A stretch of DNA of 64,000 nucleotides from an uncultured Lachnospiraceae bacterium (GCA_934899185.1 CAKXYI010000005.1:59750-123749), one strand, 5' to 3'. Positions 27,155 to 37,148 are shown, counted from the stretch's first letter. Numbers and translations are program-made. The notes: generated by a model not told the origin, from the letters alone.

Positions 27155-28354
27155 ATGGGTATAAAAAAGGCATATTGCCGTGTATATCAATGGATCTATA
27201 ATATTGGAATGAAGGTCGTCAAATGGAAGGAGCCGGAACGCTTAGAGGGTGTGGATAGTTTTCACAGCATCCCGGAGATTCTGGAACAGGCAGGTGTCTG
27301 GGCACCCATGATCGTTACCGGACCGCGTATCGGTAAGAGCGGCTTTTTGAAGGATCTTTATAGTGATCTTTCGGAGCGATCGGTCATCTATGATCAGGTA
27401 CATCCTGACCCGACGATCTCACAGATCGAGGAAATGTACCAGATCTATCAAGACCATGACTGTGACAGCATCATTGCCATTGGCGGAGGCTCCAACATGG
27501 ATGCGGCAAAGGCTCTGGCGGCGCGTGTTGCCCGCCCGGATAAGTCTTTGCAGGACATGAAGGGACAATTAAAGGTTGGTCGACAGGTTCCTTTTTTTGT
27601 CGCTGTGCCGACGACAGCAGGCACGGGATCGGAGACGACCATTGCGGCTGTTGTGACCGACGACAAAGAGAATCATAAGTATGCTATCAATGATCCGGTT
27701 TTGGTGCCGGACTATGCTGTGATGGATCCCAGCCTTACCGTATCCCTGCCACCGGATATCACGGCGGCGACCGGTATGGATGCCCTGACCCATGCTATCG
27801 AGGCGTATTTGAGTTGGACTTACCGCACGGAAGAGACGATCGAGTATAGCGAGGAGGCAGTTTCTGCCATCATGGAATTTTTGCCGGAAGCCTATGAACA
27901 GGGGGATTCCCTAGAGGCAAGAGAGGAAATGCTGATCGCGTCCTTTAAGGCGGGGGCTGCTTTTACACGAGCCTGTGTCGGCAATGTGCATGCCATTGCG
28001 CACACCATCGGCGGACTTTATCATGTACCGCATGGTCTGGCAAATGCCGTGGTATTGCCGATCGTCTTAGAAGACTATGGATCGGCGGTCTATGGCAAAT
28101 TAGCGCGTCTTGCGACCCTTTCGCAGGTTGCCTGTGAGGGAACGGAGGCAGAACGTGCCAAGGCATTTATCAGCCATATCAGACAAATGAATGAACATAT
28201 GGGCATACCGGAGCATTTGCCACAGATCCGTGAGGAGGACATTGTGCAGATGGCAGTCTGGGCAGATCAGGAAGCCAATCCGCTCTATCCGGTGCCTGTG
28301 ATATACGATAAAAAGCATTTTGAGGAAGTGATCCGAAAAGTTGCTGGAAAGTAG
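27155..28354 (+). CDS. Iron-containing alcohol dehydrogenase
   Basis: 399 residues of the group III (Fe-ADH) family. The NAD(P)-binding motif is AIGGGSNMDAAKAL (about residue 109); PTTAGTGSE follows. The metal-binding residues lie in DALTHAIEAYLS and HAIAHTIGGLYHVPHGLANAVVLP. It would reduce an aldehyde or ketone, or oxidise an alcohol; the substrate is unknown. It is translated right after the HAD hydrolase, in one transcript with corA downstream. Confidence 0.93.
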   Translation: MGIKKAYCRVYQWIYNIGMKVVKWKEPERLEGVDSFHSIPEILEQAGVWAPMIVTGPRIGKSGFLKDLYSDLSERSVIYDQVHPDPTISQIEEMYQIYQDHDCDSIIAIGGGSNMDAAKALAARVARPDKSLQDMKGQLKVGRQVPFFVAVPTTAGTGSETTIAAVVTDDKENHKYAINDPVLVPDYAVMDPSLTVSLPPDITAATGMDALTHAIEAYLSWTYRTEETIEYSEEAVSAIMEFLPEAYEQGDSLEAREEMLIASFKAGAAFTRACVGNVHAIAHTIGGLYHVPHGLANAVVLPIVLEDYGSAVYGKLARLATLSQVACEGTEAERAKAFISHIRQMNEHMGIPEHLPQIREEDIVQMAVWADQEANPLYPVPVIYDKKHFEEVIRKVAGK

Positions 28355-28367
28355 GAGGTAGACAGAA

Positions 28368-29309
28368 TTGATAAACATTTATAGAACGGACAACCGTATC
28401 ATCTCCGAAATAGATCAGTTCGATACCGGTGCCTGGGTAAAACTTACCGCGCCGACATTGGAAGAATGTGCAGAGATCAGCGATCGTTTTCATATGGATA
28501 TCGCAGATGTGCGGGCTGCCCTCGATGATGAGGAGAGTTCCCGTATCAATCTGGAAGATGAATATACACTTATACTGGTGGATATCCCATCAGCAGAAAT
28601 GCGTAACAACCGCCACTCCTATACCACAATCCCGTTGGGGATTTTGATTGCAGAAGATGTGGTGATCACGGTATGTGCGGAGGAGACTGCCGTACTGCGT
28701 TCCTTTGTGGAACAGCGTGTGCGCGATTTCTCCACTAAAAAACAGATGCGCTTTACCTATCAGATTTTATACAATGCATGCATGGTCTATCAGAGCCTGC
28801 TGCGCAGTATTGACAGAAAGCGTACCGAGATCGAGGAGAGGATCGATCAGAATACAGAGAATGTTGATTTGATCGACCTGCATGAATTGGAGTCCAATCT
28901 GGTCTACTTTGCCACATCACTGCGGGCAAATGGTGTGGTGCTGGATCGATTGACACGTTATGGGAGGCTCCGTCAGTATTCGGAGGATCAGGAACTATTA
29001 GAGGATGTGATCATTGAGAACAGACAGGCAATCGAGATGACACAGATCTATCGTGACATCATCAATGGTACCAGAGAACTGATGTCGACGGTCATCAACA
29101 ATCGCCTGAATAATGTAATGAAATATCTGGCAGCGATCACGATCGTTATGTCCATCCCGACGATCATATCGGGACTCTGGGGCATGAACGTCGGTGGCAA
29201 ATGGATGCCGTTTTCGTCCACACCGCATGGTTTCGCGATCATCTGTGTGATAACGCTGTTGCTTTGTATCGTGGTTATGCTTTGGCTTCGGAAGAAAAAG
29301 ATGCTTTAG
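28368..29309 (+). CDS. corA: CorA-family magnesium/divalent cation transporter
   Basis: 313 residues, starting at TTG 28368 behind GTAGGAGG. A soluble N-terminal funnel domain (about 1-245) is followed by two C-terminal membrane helices with the selectivity motif GMN between them (GLWGMNVGG, then a basic tail after the second helix). It works as a pentamer in the membrane. Its last 35 bp overlap the 3' end of the convergent HD-GYP gene. Confidence 0.93.
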   Translation: MINIYRTDNRIISEIDQFDTGAWVKLTAPTLEECAEISDRFHMDIADVRAALDDEESSRINLEDEYTLILVDIPSAEMRNNRHSYTTIPLGILIAEDVVITVCAEETAVLRSFVEQRVRDFSTKKQMRFTYQILYNACMVYQSLLRSIDRKRTEIEERIDQNTENVDLIDLHELESNLVYFATSLRANGVVLDRLTRYGRLRQYSEDQELLEDVIIENRQAIEMTQIYRDIINGTRELMSTVINNRLNNVMKYLAAITIVMSIPTIISGLWGMNVGGKWMPFSSTPHGFAIICVITLLLCIVVMLWLRKKKML

Positions 29310-30333
29310 CCTGAGAAAACTGGTCTGTAATCTGACGAAAGACCTGCATGATACGAGGATCAAAAGATCTGCCGTCTTCATCTAAGAGAATGGAGACGGC
29401 TTTTTCATGCGAAAAAGCGTCTTTGTAACTGCGCTGGCTGGTCAAGGCATCGTAGACATCCGCGACAGCCAGAATACGTGCGCTGAGCGGGATATCTTCG
29501 CCGGCAAGTCCTTTGGGATAGCCGGATCCGTCCCATTTTTCGTGATGGTAATATGCCATGTCTCTGGCATCGCTTAAGAAACTGTCCTCGCCAACGATCT
29601 CGACCGCATGGGTAAGTGCCTGACCGCCAAAGGTGGAATGCTGGCGCATAAATTCCATTTCCTCCGGGCTGAGACGTGAAGGCTTTAAAAGGGTGTTGTC
29701 GGAAATACCGACCTTTCCCAGGTCATGCAGTGGCGCACCGCGGAGCAATCTTGCCTTGTAGTCCGGTGTGATCACATCCGGGAAAGTATGTGCCTTGTCT
29801 AAGGCATTCAAGAGTATCTCGAAATATTTTGCCGTGCGTCTGACGTGGGATCCGGTGATACCGTCACGGATTTCCAACAGGTCATTTAAACTGGCGACCA
29901 GTGCTGTCTCTACGCGCGTGACCTGTTCTGTCTTTTGCATGATGATATCTTCCAGATGATCCTGATAATGCGCCAGGTCCAGTTGGGTGCGGATGCGCAT
30001 ACGCATGATCTGGGGCTGCAAAGGCTTGTGGATATAATCGACCGCGCCCAGTTCCAATCCGTGGATCTCATCGGTAACATTGTCTTGCGCCGTCAAGAAA
30101 ATAATAGGTGTGTCTTCGGTCTGTGGCAGGGAGCGGATGGCTTCAAGGGTCTCGAAACCGTCCACTTCCGGCATCTGGATGTCTAAGAGTATGATGTCGG
30201 GGGTGTGTTGCTCTAAGTAACGTAGAGCCATTTTGCAGGAATTGGCGGTGACGACTTCGTAGTAGTCATCGAGCGCCTTTTTTGCTGTCCGCAGGTTTAT
30301 GCCATTATCATCAATGATCAAAACTTTTTCCAT
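29275..30333 (-). CDS. Response regulator with HD-GYP domain (probable c-di-GMP phosphodiesterase)
   Basis: 352 residues. The receiver domain (about 1-120) has IIDDNG, phospho-acceptor in ILLDIQMPEVDG and HKPLQP. A linker helix leads to an HD-GYP domain (about 150-330) with HDLGKVG, the central HHEKWDGSGYPKGL and DVYDALTSQRSYK. The key HD and GYP residues are present, so it may cleave cyclic di-GMP. AAGGAG lies before the start. It follows the methyltransferase gene by 30 bp on the same strand and ends inside corA. Confidence 0.93.
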   Translation of the reverse strand: MEKVLIIDDNGINLRTAKKALDDYYEVVTANSCKMALRYLEQHTPDIILLDIQMPEVDGFETLEAIRSLPQTEDTPIIFLTAQDNVTDEIHGLELGAVDYIHKPLQPQIMRMRIRTQLDLAHYQDHLEDIIMQKTEQVTRVETALVASLNDLLEIRDGITGSHVRRTAKYFEILLNALDKAHTFPDVITPDYKARLLRGAPLHDLGKVGISDNTLLKPSRLSPEEMEFMRQHSTFGGQALTHAVEIVGEDSFLSDARDMAYYHHEKWDGSGYPKGLAGEDIPLSARILAVADVYDALTSQRSYKDAFSHEKAVSILLDEDGRSFDPRIMQVFRQITDQFSQAKASFSSEAKA

Positions 30334-30363
30334 GGTGTCAAACTCCTTGTGTCGTATCTGGGT

Positions 30364-31302
30364 TTATAGTGAGGTCGCAAGATCCTTTCCGGCAAATCTG
30401 CCACTGGCTCCGCAAGGGAGAGTAAGTCCGTTGCATGAAACAGGGAGTCCGATCTCCTCTGCGGCTACACTGCCCGGATAGCCTTTTAAGGCGGTTGAGA
30501 TCATATAGTGCAGTACGGCAGGCTGTAAGCCTGTGGTGTATGAGTTTACAAGGAAGAAAAGTGGCTGGTCGGTCAGCAGTTGCGCGCACAATTCTATGAG
30601 CGGATAGATGGCATCCTCGATCTTCCAGATCTCACCCTTGGGACCACGTCCGTAAGATGGGGGATCCATAATGATGGCATCATAATGATTTCCGCGACGG
30701 ATCTCGCGCTCTACGAACTTTTTACAATCATCCACGATCCAGCGGATCGGGGCATCGGCAAGGCCGGAAGATACGGCATTTTCCTTTGCCCAGGTGACCA
30801 TGCCTTTGGATGCGTCAACGTGAGTGACGGCGGCTCCGGCAGCAGCGGCAGCGATGGTAGCGCCACCGGTATAGGCAAAGAGGTTTAATACCTTGATCGG
30901 GCGATCCGGATGCTCTTTCTTCCTATTATATATAAGTGTGGAAAACCAATCCCAGTTGACTGCCTGCTCCGGAAAAAGACCGGTGTGTTTAAAACTGAAA
31001 GGTTTCAGATGAAAAGTCAGGCTGCCGTTATGGTTGACATAGAGATTGTCGTTATCGGTGTGTGGCAGTTGATAAGTGATGCTCCACTGCTGTGGCAGAT
31101 CAAAGAACTCCCACTCGCCGCCACCTTTTTTGCTGCGGTGATAGTGTCCGTTTAGTTTCTTCCATTCGCTGACCTTCTTTGGGGTGTCCCAGATGACCTG
31201 TGGGTCTGGGCGGAGCAGGGTGTATTTTCCCCAGTGCTCTAATTTCTCACCGCCGGAGCAGTCGATGACTTCGTATTCTTTCCAATGGTCTGCTATCCAC
31301 AT
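30364..31302 (-). CDS. Class I SAM-dependent methyltransferase, RlmI/RlmL-like
   Basis: 312 residues. The C-terminal Rossmann domain has the SAM motif NLFAYTGGATIAAAAAGA (about residue 143), VDASKGMVTWAKENA, and the catalytic-type DPPSYGRG. The N-terminal 130 residues are strand-rich without a recognisable PUA domain. Relatives modify 23S rRNA (m5C/m2G), so an rRNA target is likely but not proven. It is first in a reverse-strand pair with the HD-GYP gene. Confidence 0.88.
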   Translation of the reverse strand: MWIADHWKEYEVIDCSGGEKLEHWGKYTLLRPDPQVIWDTPKKVSEWKKLNGHYHRSKKGGGEWEFFDLPQQWSITYQLPHTDNDNLYVNHNGSLTFHLKPFSFKHTGLFPEQAVNWDWFSTLIYNRKKEHPDRPIKVLNLFAYTGGATIAAAAAGAAVTHVDASKGMVTWAKENAVSSGLADAPIRWIVDDCKKFVEREIRRGNHYDAIIMDPPSYGRGPKGEIWKIEDAIYPLIELCAQLLTDQPLFFLVNSYTTGLQPAVLHYMISTALKGYPGSVAAEEIGLPVSCNGLTLPCGASGRFAGKDLATSL

Positions 31303-31438
31303 AATGATTCCTCACATTCTATCTATCGTATCATTCGATTTGCATTCTTCTTATTGCTTCTATATTATATATGAAGAAAGACTAAGATGCCACTGGAAAT
31401 ATTGTATGCGAAAAAATACAATATTTATTCAAAAAACC
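31303..31438. other. Gap between the divergent methyltransferase gene and S10 operon, with an 11-bp inverted repeat
   Basis: This stretch holds no gene. AAATATTGTAT at 31397-31407 and ATACAATATTT at 31416-31426 are exactly complementary around an 8-base loop, just upstream of the S10 promoter. No T tract follows on the forward strand, so an operator or a structured element is as likely as a terminator. Confidence 0.6.
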
Positions 31439-31467
31439 TTGCAAGTATTGATTTTATCATGTATATT
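31439..31467 (+). promoter_or_regulatory. Promoter of the S10 ribosomal operon
   Basis: TTGCAA (31439-31444) and TATATT (31462-31467) are 17 bp apart. Transcription from here would give a leader of about 235 bases before rpsJ. Confidence 0.65.
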
Positions 31468-31574
31468 AGATGTTGCTGTGACATTGATAGTGTTGAAGCG
31501 TGAGGTTGCTGCCGATTATCACCATAGTAATCTGGTAGGTTTTCCGTGGAGCGAATGTCAAGTTAGGAAACTGG

Positions 31575-31672
31575 CGACAAGTCACTGTACAAAATATAGT
31601 CTACCATAGTGTAGAGACACGTGTGTTAATCTTTAGGACACACACGGAGAAGTGTACAGTCACCGCTTGTCG
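31575..31672 (+). promoter_or_regulatory. Structured leader RNA of the S10 operon
   Basis: A long hairpin just upstream of the rpsJ ribosome binding site: CGACAAG (31575-31581) pairs with CTTGTCG (31666-31672), ACTGTACA (31584-31591) with TGTACAGT (31653-31660), and an inner stem CGTGTGT/ACACACG (31620-31626 and 31640-31646) closes the top. The layout fits ribosomal protein autoregulation, but the binding protein is unknown here. Confidence 0.75.
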
Positions 31673-31709
31673 TACTATTGAAATAAGTGCGAAGGAGGCG
31701 ACTTTTTTT

Positions 31710-32021
31710 ATGGCAACTCAGGTTATGAGAATCACACTCAAGGCATATGATCACGAATTAGTTGATGCATCTGCCAAGAAAATCATCGAGACTGTAAAGA
31801 AAAACGGATCACAGGTGAGTGGACCGGTACCACTTCCGACAAAGAAGGAAGTTGTTACTATCTTAAGAGCGGTACACAAATACAAAGATTCCAGAGAACA
31901 GTTCGAGCAGAGAACTCATAAGAGACTCATCGATATCATGACACCTACCCAGAAGACAGTTGACGCATTGCAGAGACTCGAAATGCCAGCTGGTGTTTAC
32001 ATCGATATCAAGATGAAGTAA
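31710..32021 (+). CDS. rpsJ: Ribosomal protein S10 (uS10)
   Basis: 103 residues from ATG 31710, chosen over an upstream in-frame start because GAAGGAGG precedes it and the protein then begins [19 protein letters not shown], as in other S10 proteins. It is part of the 30S head and in other bacteria also the NusE antitermination factor. It leads the S10 operon here; rpsL, rpsG, fusA and tuf are not upstream. Confidence 0.98.
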   Translation: MATQVMRITLKAYDHELVDASAKKIIETVKKNGSQVSGPVPLPTKKEVVTILRAVHKYKDSREQFEQRTHKRLIDIMTPTQKTVDALQRLEMPAGVYIDIKMK

Positions 32022-32271
32022 GAAGTTAACAAGGTTAACAATCCGGTATAGGTTTATATAGAAGCAACATTTATGTTCCACTTATATTGCCTGTTCTAGG
32101 ATGATCGCACCGAAAGCAACTTAGCGAAAGCGAGCGTAAGCGAAGGTTGAGCTTAGTGCGAGGCGCATCTAGGAGATTGATGAAACCGAGCGATAGCGAT
32201 GGTTGAGTCTAGCGAGTAGATGTCCGCAAGTAAGTACGGCGATCCGCTGTAGAAAAACAGGAGGAAAGAAA
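32022..32271 (+). promoter_or_regulatory. 250-base structured spacer with two repeat modules before rplC
   Basis: The gap between rpsJ and rplC is unusually long for this operon. It holds two related units about 56 bp apart, at 32131-32162 and 32187-32216, both built as CGAGCG, AGCGA, GGTTGAG, TAG, GCGAG. The second folds as CATCTA/TAGATG (32166-32171 with 32217-32222) around AACC/GGTT and a GCG loop. It may be an RNA regulatory element or a dispersed intergenic repeat. Confidence 0.65.
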
Positions 32272-32955
32272 ATGAAGAAAGCTATTTTAGCAACAAAAGT
32301 CGGAATGACTCAAATCTTCAATGCTGATGGAGTTTTAACTCCTGTAACTGTTTTGCAGGCTGGTCCTTGTGTAGTAACACAGATCAAGACTGTTGAGAAC
32401 GATGGTTACGAAGCAGTTCAGGTTGGTTTCGTTGACAAGAAAGAAAAGGTAGTCAACAAGGATGCCAACGGCAAGAAAGAAATCAGAAACAGACATGGCG
32501 TCAACAAGGCTGAGAAGGGACACTTCGATAAGGCTGGTGTTTCTGGAAAGAGATTCGTAAGAGAATTTAAGTTTGAAAATTGCGCAGATTACAATCTCGC
32601 AGATGAGATCAAGGCTGACATCTTCGAAGAAGGTGACAAGATCGATGCTACAGCAATTTCAAAGGGAAAAGGATTCCAGGGTGCTATCAAGAGACTTGGC
32701 CAGCACAGAGGACCTATGGCTCATGGTTCTAAGTTCCATCGTCATCAGGGTTCCAACGGTGCTTGTTCTTCACCAAGTAAGGTATTCAAGGGAAAAGGAA
32801 TGCCTGGACACATGGGAAGCGTTAAGGTTACAATCCAGAACCTTGAAGTTGTACGTGTAGATGCAGAGAATAACCTGCTTTTGGTAAAGGGTGCTGTTCC
32901 AGGACCTAAGAAGTCTTTAGTTACAATTAAAGAGTCTGTAAAGTCAGGTAAGTAA
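32272..32955 (+). CDS. rplC: Ribosomal protein L3 (uL3)
   Basis: 227 residues from ATG 32272 (AGGAGGAAAGAAA before it); an upstream in-frame start would lie inside the structured spacer. The start [16 protein letters not shown] and the signature [21 protein letters not shown] region are those of bacterial L3, which helps form the peptidyl transferase region of the 50S subunit. Confidence 0.98.
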   Translation: MKKAILATKVGMTQIFNADGVLTPVTVLQAGPCVVTQIKTVENDGYEAVQVGFVDKKEKVVNKDANGKKEIRNRHGVNKAEKGHFDKAGVSGKRFVREFKFENCADYNLADEIKADIFEEGDKIDATAISKGKGFQGAIKRLGQHRGPMAHGSKFHRHQGSNGACSSPSKVFKGKGMPGHMGSVKVTIQNLEVVRVDAENNLLLVKGAVPGPKKSLVTIKESVKSGK

Positions 32956-32983
32956 TCGATAGTAGGAAAGGAGGAACTTTACG

Positions 32984-33604
32984 ATGGCTAAAGTATCCGT
33001 ATACAATATGGAAGGCAAAGAAGTTGAGACAATGGAACTTGACGATGCTGTTTTCGGTGTTGAAGTAAACGAGCATTTAGTTCACATGGCAGTTGTCCAG
33101 CAACTTGCAAATAACCGTCAGGGAACTCAGAAGGCAAAGACACGTTCTGAAGTTCGTGGTGGTGGTAGAAAACCATGGAGACAGAAGGGAACAGGTCATG
33201 CAAGACAGGGTTCTACAAGAGCTCCACAGTGGACAGGTGGTGGTGTTGTATTTGCACCAACTCCAAGAGATTATTCTTTCAAGTTGAATAAGAAAGAGAA
33301 GAGAGCAGCACTTAAGTCTGCATTATCTTCCAGAGTAGCAGAGAATAAGTTTGTTGTAGTTGACGAGTTGAAGTTCGATGCGATCAAGACAAAGGATTTT
33401 GCAAAGGTAATGAGCAACCTTGGTCTTGAGAAGGCACTTGTTGTTATCAATGACAACGACACAAATGTTGTTATGTCAGCAAAGAACATTCCTACTGTTA
33501 AGACTGCTTCAACAAGCACGATCAACGTATATGACATCTTGAAGTACAACACAGTTGTTGTAACAAAGGATGCTGTTAATACAATCCAGGAGGTGTATGC
33601 ATAA
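32984..33604 (+). CDS. rplD: Ribosomal protein L4 (uL4)
   Basis: 206 residues. The loop reaching into the exit tunnel is visible as [19 protein letters not shown] (about residue 63). In E. coli L4 represses its own S10 operon; whether it does so here is unknown, but a structured leader is present. Its TAA overlaps the rplW ATG. Confidence 0.98.
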   Translation: MAKVSVYNMEGKEVETMELDDAVFGVEVNEHLVHMAVVQQLANNRQGTQKAKTRSEVRGGGRKPWRQKGTGHARQGSTRAPQWTGGGVVFAPTPRDYSFKLNKKEKRAALKSALSSRVAENKFVVVDELKFDAIKTKDFAKVMSNLGLEKALVVINDNDTNVVMSAKNIPTVKTASTSTINVYDILKYNTVVVTKDAVNTIQEVYA

Positions 33605-33903
33605 TGGCTAACGTACAATATTATGATGTAATCCTCAAACCTGTAATCACAGAGAAGAGCATGAATGCAATGGCTGAAAAGAAGTACACATTTCTTGTTC
33701 ATCCAGAAGCAAACAAGACAATGATCAAGGAAGCGGTTGAGAAGATGTTCGAAGGAACAAAGGTTGCTTCCGTTAATACAATGAACAACGATGGCAAGGA
33801 AAAGAGACGCGGCAGAAGCGTAGGCAAGACTGCTAAGACTAAGAAGGCTATCGTTCAGCTTACAGCAGATAGCAAGGATATCGAGATCTTCGCAGGACTG
33901 TAA
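33604..33903 (+). CDS. rplW: Ribosomal protein L23 (uL23)
   Basis: 99 residues, with [16 protein letters not shown] at the start and the [15 protein letters not shown] loop. L23 lies at the tunnel exit and docks trigger factor and SRP. Its start overlaps the rplD stop by one base (TAATG). Confidence 0.98.
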   Translation: MANVQYYDVILKPVITEKSMNAMAEKKYTFLVHPEANKTMIKEAVEKMFEGTKVASVNTMNNDGKEKRRGRSVGKTAKTKKAIVQLTADSKDIEIFAGL

Positions 33904-33904
33904 G

Positions 33905-33935
33905 CCGAAAGCAAGATTATGCGTCATGTTTAGAC
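33905..33935 (+). repeat. CCGAAAGCAAG motif and small hairpin in the rplW-rplB gap
   Basis: CCGAAAGCAAG (33905-33915) directly follows the rplW stop and recurs at 39037-39047 and, as CCGAAAGCAA, at 32110-32119, each time in a long intercistronic gap. A GCGTC/GACGC hairpin follows here at about 33919-33935. Confidence 0.5.
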
Positions 33936-33975
33936 GCGATAAGTAAAACGTAAAAGTAGCGAAAGGAGAATTACA

Positions 33976-34818
33976 ATGGGAATTAAAACATATAACCCAT
34001 ATACACCTTCCAGAAGAAACATGACTGGCTCTGATTTCTCCGAGATCACAAAGACGACTCCTGAGAAGTCTCTTACAACTTCTTTGAAGAAGAATGCTGG
34101 TCGTAACAATCAGGGTAAAATTACAGTTAGACACCAGGGTGGTGGAAACAGAAGAAAATATAGAATCATTGATTTTAAGAGAAAGAAAGATGGAGTTCCT
34201 GCAACTGTTATCGGTATCGAGTATGATCCAAACAGAACAGCAAACATCGCACTGATCTGCTACGCAGATGGCGAGAAGGCTTACATCCTTGCTCCTGAAG
34301 GACTTACTGATGGTATGAAGGTCATGAACGGACCGGAAGCAGAAGTACGCGTTGGTAACTGCCTTCCACTTGCAAACATCCCAGTCGGTACTTTGGTACA
34401 CAACATTGAGATGTATCCAGGAAAGGGTGGACAGTTAGTTCGTTCTGCTGGTAATAGCGCACAGTTGATGGCTAAAGAAGGCAAGTATGCAACTCTTAGA
34501 CTTCCATCAGGCGAAATGAGAATGATTCCTTTGAACTGTAGAGCATCTATCGGTGTTATCGGCAATGGTGATCACAACCTTGTTAAGATTGGTAAAGCTG
34601 GTCGTAAGCGTCACATGGGTATCCGCCCAACTGTTCGTGGTTCTGTTATGAACCCTAATGACCATCCACATGGTGGTGGTGAAGGTAAAGCACCAATCGG
34701 ACGTCCGGGTCCATGTACACCTTGGGGCAAGCCTGCACTTGGTTTGAAGACCAGAAAGAAGAACAAACAGTCTAACAAGCTTATCGTAAGAAGAAGAGAC
34801 GGTAAGGCTATCAAATAA
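33976..34818 (+). CDS. rplB: Ribosomal protein L2 (uL2)
   Basis: 280 residues. The conserved C-terminal segment [20 protein letters not shown] contains the His near the peptidyl transferase centre; [19 protein letters not shown] is the N-terminal RNA-binding part. 72 bp follow rplW before its GAAAGGAG site. Confidence 0.98.
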   Translation: MGIKTYNPYTPSRRNMTGSDFSEITKTTPEKSLTTSLKKNAGRNNQGKITVRHQGGGNRRKYRIIDFKRKKDGVPATVIGIEYDPNRTANIALICYADGEKAYILAPEGLTDGMKVMNGPEAEVRVGNCLPLANIPVGTLVHNIEMYPGKGGQLVRSAGNSAQLMAKEGKYATLRLPSGEMRMIPLNCRASIGVIGNGDHNLVKIGKAGRKRHMGIRPTVRGSVMNPNDHPHGGGEGKAPIGRPGPCTPWGKPALGLKTRKKNKQSNKLIVRRRDGKAIK

Positions 34819-34829
34819 GGAGGATCATT

Positions 34830-35111
34830 ATGGCTCGTTCATTAAAAAAAGGACCATTTGCTGATGAAAGTTTATTGAAGAAGATCGATGCAATGAACGC
34901 ATCAGGCGACAAGAGTGTCATTAAGACATGGTCTCGCCGTTCAACAATCTTTCCACAGATGGTAGGACATACAATCGCTGTTCATGACGGAAGAAAGCAT
35001 GTGCCTGTATATGTTACAGAAGACATGGTAGGACACAAACTTGGTGAGTTCGTTTCTACAAGAACTTACAGAGGTCATGACAAGAACGAAAAGAAATCAA
35101 GAGTACGCTAA
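34830..35111 (+). CDS. rpsS: Ribosomal protein S19 (uS19)
   Basis: 93 residues, [19 protein letters not shown] at the start and [14 protein letters not shown] near the end, as in all bacterial S19. It forms the 30S head with S13. AAGGAGG site 11 bp after rplB. Confidence 0.98.
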   Translation: MARSLKKGPFADESLLKKIDAMNASGDKSVIKTWSRRSTIFPQMVGHTIAVHDGRKHVPVYVTEDMVGHKLGEFVSTRTYRGHDKNEKKSRVR

Positions 35112-35138
35112 TTAATTTTTGAAAGGAGGTTTCACATC

Positions 35139-35534
35139 ATGGCAAAAGGACATAGATCCCAGATTAAACGTGAGAGAAACAGTCAAAAAGATACTAGACC
35201 TTCAGCAAAGTTATCTTATGCTAGAATGTCAGTTCAGAAAGCTTGCTTCGTATTAGACGCTATTCGCGGTAAGGATGTTCAGACAGCTCTTGCTATCGTA
35301 ACTTATAATCCGAGATACGCTTCAAGCATTATAGAGAAGTTATTAAAGTCAGCAATCGCAAATGCTGAGAATAATTACCCAGACAAGAACTACAGCCTGG
35401 AAAACCTTTATGTTGCAGAGTGCTATGCAAATAAGGGACCAACAATGAAGAGAATTAGACCAAGAGCACAGGGTAGAGCTTACAGAATCGAAAAGAGAAT
35501 GAGCCACATTACTGTTGTGCTTGATGAAAGATAG
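35139..35534 (+). CDS. rplV: Ribosomal protein L22 (uL22)
   Basis: 131 residues. The C-terminal hairpin that lines the exit tunnel reads GPTMKRIRPRAQGRAYRI. The N terminus (about 25 residues, basic) is longer than in E. coli L22. GAAAGGAGG precedes the start. Confidence 0.98.
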   Translation: MAKGHRSQIKRERNSQKDTRPSAKLSYARMSVQKACFVLDAIRGKDVQTALAIVTYNPRYASSIIEKLLKSAIANAENNYPDKNYSLENLYVAECYANKGPTMKRIRPRAQGRAYRIEKRMSHITVVLDER

Positions 35535-35543
35535 GAGGCAATC

Positions 35544-36200
35544 ATGGGACAGAAAGTTAATCCTCACGGCTTAAGAGTCGGTGTGATCAAGGATTGGGAT
35601 TCTAAGTGGTATGCTGAAGGTGAATTCGCTGACTACTTGGTTGAAGATTACAATATCAGAACATTTCTTAAGAAAAAGTTATATGCAGCTGGCGTATCTA
35701 AGATCGAGATCGAAAGAGCAGCCGGAAGAGTTAAGGTTATCGTTTACACAGCAAAGCCAGGTGTTGTAATCGGTAAGGGTGGCGCTGAGATCGAGAAGGT
35801 TAAGGCTGAACTTCAGAAGTTGACAGACAAGAAGCTTGTTGTTGACATCAAGGAAGTTAAGAGACCTGACAAGGACGCTCAGTTAGTTGCAGAGAATATC
35901 GCAGCACAGTTGGAGAACCGTGTTTCTTTCCGTCGTGCTATGAAGTCTTGCATGTCAAGATCTATGAAGACCGGTATTAAGGGTATCAAGACAAGCGTTT
36001 CCGGACGTCTTGGCGGTGCTGATATGGCTCGTACAGAGTTCTATTCAGAAGGTACTATTCCGCTTCAGACACTTCGTGCAGATATTGATTATGGATTCGC
36101 TGAGGCTGACACTACTTATGGTAAGGTCGGTGTCAAGGTTTGGATCTACAAAGGAGAAGTACTTCCTACAAAGGGAAATAAGGAAGGAGGAGCCAAATAA
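35544..36200 (+). CDS. rpsC: Ribosomal protein S3 (uS3)
   Basis: 218 residues, [20 protein letters not shown] at the start. The KH domain has [13 protein letters not shown]; the C-terminal half has [18 protein letters not shown]. It lies at the mRNA entry of the 30S subunit. It overlaps the rplP start by one base. Confidence 0.98.
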   Translation: MGQKVNPHGLRVGVIKDWDSKWYAEGEFADYLVEDYNIRTFLKKKLYAAGVSKIEIERAAGRVKVIVYTAKPGVVIGKGGAEIEKVKAELQKLTDKKLVVDIKEVKRPDKDAQLVAENIAAQLENRVSFRRAMKSCMSRSMKTGIKGIKTSVSGRLGGADMARTEFYSEGTIPLQTLRADIDYGFAEADTTYGKVGVKVWIYKGEVLPTKGNKEGGAK

Positions 36201-36640
36201 TGTTAATGCCTAAGAGAGTAAAACATCGTAAGCAGTTCCGTGGATCTATGACAGGAAAAGCTTTACGAGGCAACAAGATCGTAAACGGTGATTTTGGTAT
36301 TGTTGCTATGGAACCATGTTGGATTCGTTCTAATCAGATTGAAGCAGCCCGTATCGCTATGACACGTTATATCAAGCGTGGTGGTAAGGTCTGGATCAAG
36401 ATTTTCCCTGATAAGCCTGTTACAGCAAAGCCTGCTGAAACTCGTATGGGTTCTGGTAAGGGAACTTTGGAGTATTGGGTAGCTGTTGTTAAGCCAGGTC
36501 GTGTATTATTTGAAATCTCCGGGGTACAGGAAGATGTCGCTAGAGAGGCTCTTCGTCTTGCTACACACAAATTGCCTTGCAAGTGCAAGATCGTTTCTCG
36601 TGCAGATTTGGAAAGCGAGGTTGCAGCAAATGAAAACTAA
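36200..36640 (+). CDS. rplP: Ribosomal protein L16 (uL16)
   Basis: 146 residues, [19 protein letters not shown] at the start. The [19 protein letters not shown] segment near the tRNA A site is conserved. Start overlaps the rpsC stop (TAATG); its end overlaps rpmC by 11 bp. Confidence 0.98.
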   Translation: MLMPKRVKHRKQFRGSMTGKALRGNKIVNGDFGIVAMEPCWIRSNQIEAARIAMTRYIKRGGKVWIKIFPDKPVTAKPAETRMGSGKGTLEYWVAVVKPGRVLFEISGVQEDVAREALRLATHKLPCKCKIVSRADLESEVAANEN

Positions 36641-36833
36641 GGAATATGTTAACGAATTAAAGAATGCATCTGTTGCAGATTTGAATGCACAGTTGGTGGA
36701 AGCAAAGAAGGAACTTTTCAATTTAAGATTCCAGAACGCAACCAATCAGTTAGAGAATACCGCAAGAATCAAAGAAGTTAGAAGAAACATTGCACGTATT
36801 CAGACAATGATTACTGCAGCTGATAACAAGTAA
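36630..36833 (+). CDS. rpmC: Ribosomal protein L29 (uL29)
   Basis: 67 residues from ATG 36630, giving [10 protein letters not shown] and the conserved [21 protein letters not shown] longer in-frame reading runs back through rplP and is rejected. Two-helix coiled protein near the tunnel exit, next to L23. Confidence 0.97.
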   Translation: MKTKEYVNELKNASVADLNAQLVEAKKELFNLRFQNATNQLENTARIKEVRRNIARIQTMITAADNK

Positions 36834-36871
36834 GCAGTTCGGAATTTTAAAGGTAGAAAGGAGACAATATC

Positions 36872-37129
36872 GTGGAAGAAAGAAATCTTAGAAAAACACG
36901 TGTAGGTATTGTTGTAAGCGATAAGATGGATAAGACAATCGTTGTTGCTGTTAAGGATAACGTAAAGCATCCACTTTACAACAAGATCGTTAAGAGAACT
37001 TATAAATTAAAGGCTCATGACGAGAACAACGATGCACACATCGGTGATACCGTCAGAGTTATGGAAACAAGACCATTATCTAAGGATAAGAGATGGAGAC
37101 TTGTTGAAATCATGGAAAGAGCAAAGTAA
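36872..37129 (+). CDS. rpsQ: Ribosomal protein S17 (uS17)
   Basis: 85 residues, starting at GTG 36872 with GAAAGGAG upstream. [19 protein letters not shown] and [19 protein letters not shown] mark the OB-fold 16S-binding protein. Confidence 0.97.
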   Translation: MEERNLRKTRVGIVVSDKMDKTIVVAVKDNVKHPLYNKIVKRTYKLKAHDENNDAHIGDTVRVMETRPLSKDKRWRLVEIMERAK

Positions 37130-37148
37130 TTAGAAGGAGGCTACAAAC

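Noticed and set aside
33271..34401. A 376-codon reverse-strand open frame
   Set aside because: It lies antisense to rplD, rplW and rplB, has no ribosome binding site and an odd composition; it is a by-product of ribosomal gene codon bias.
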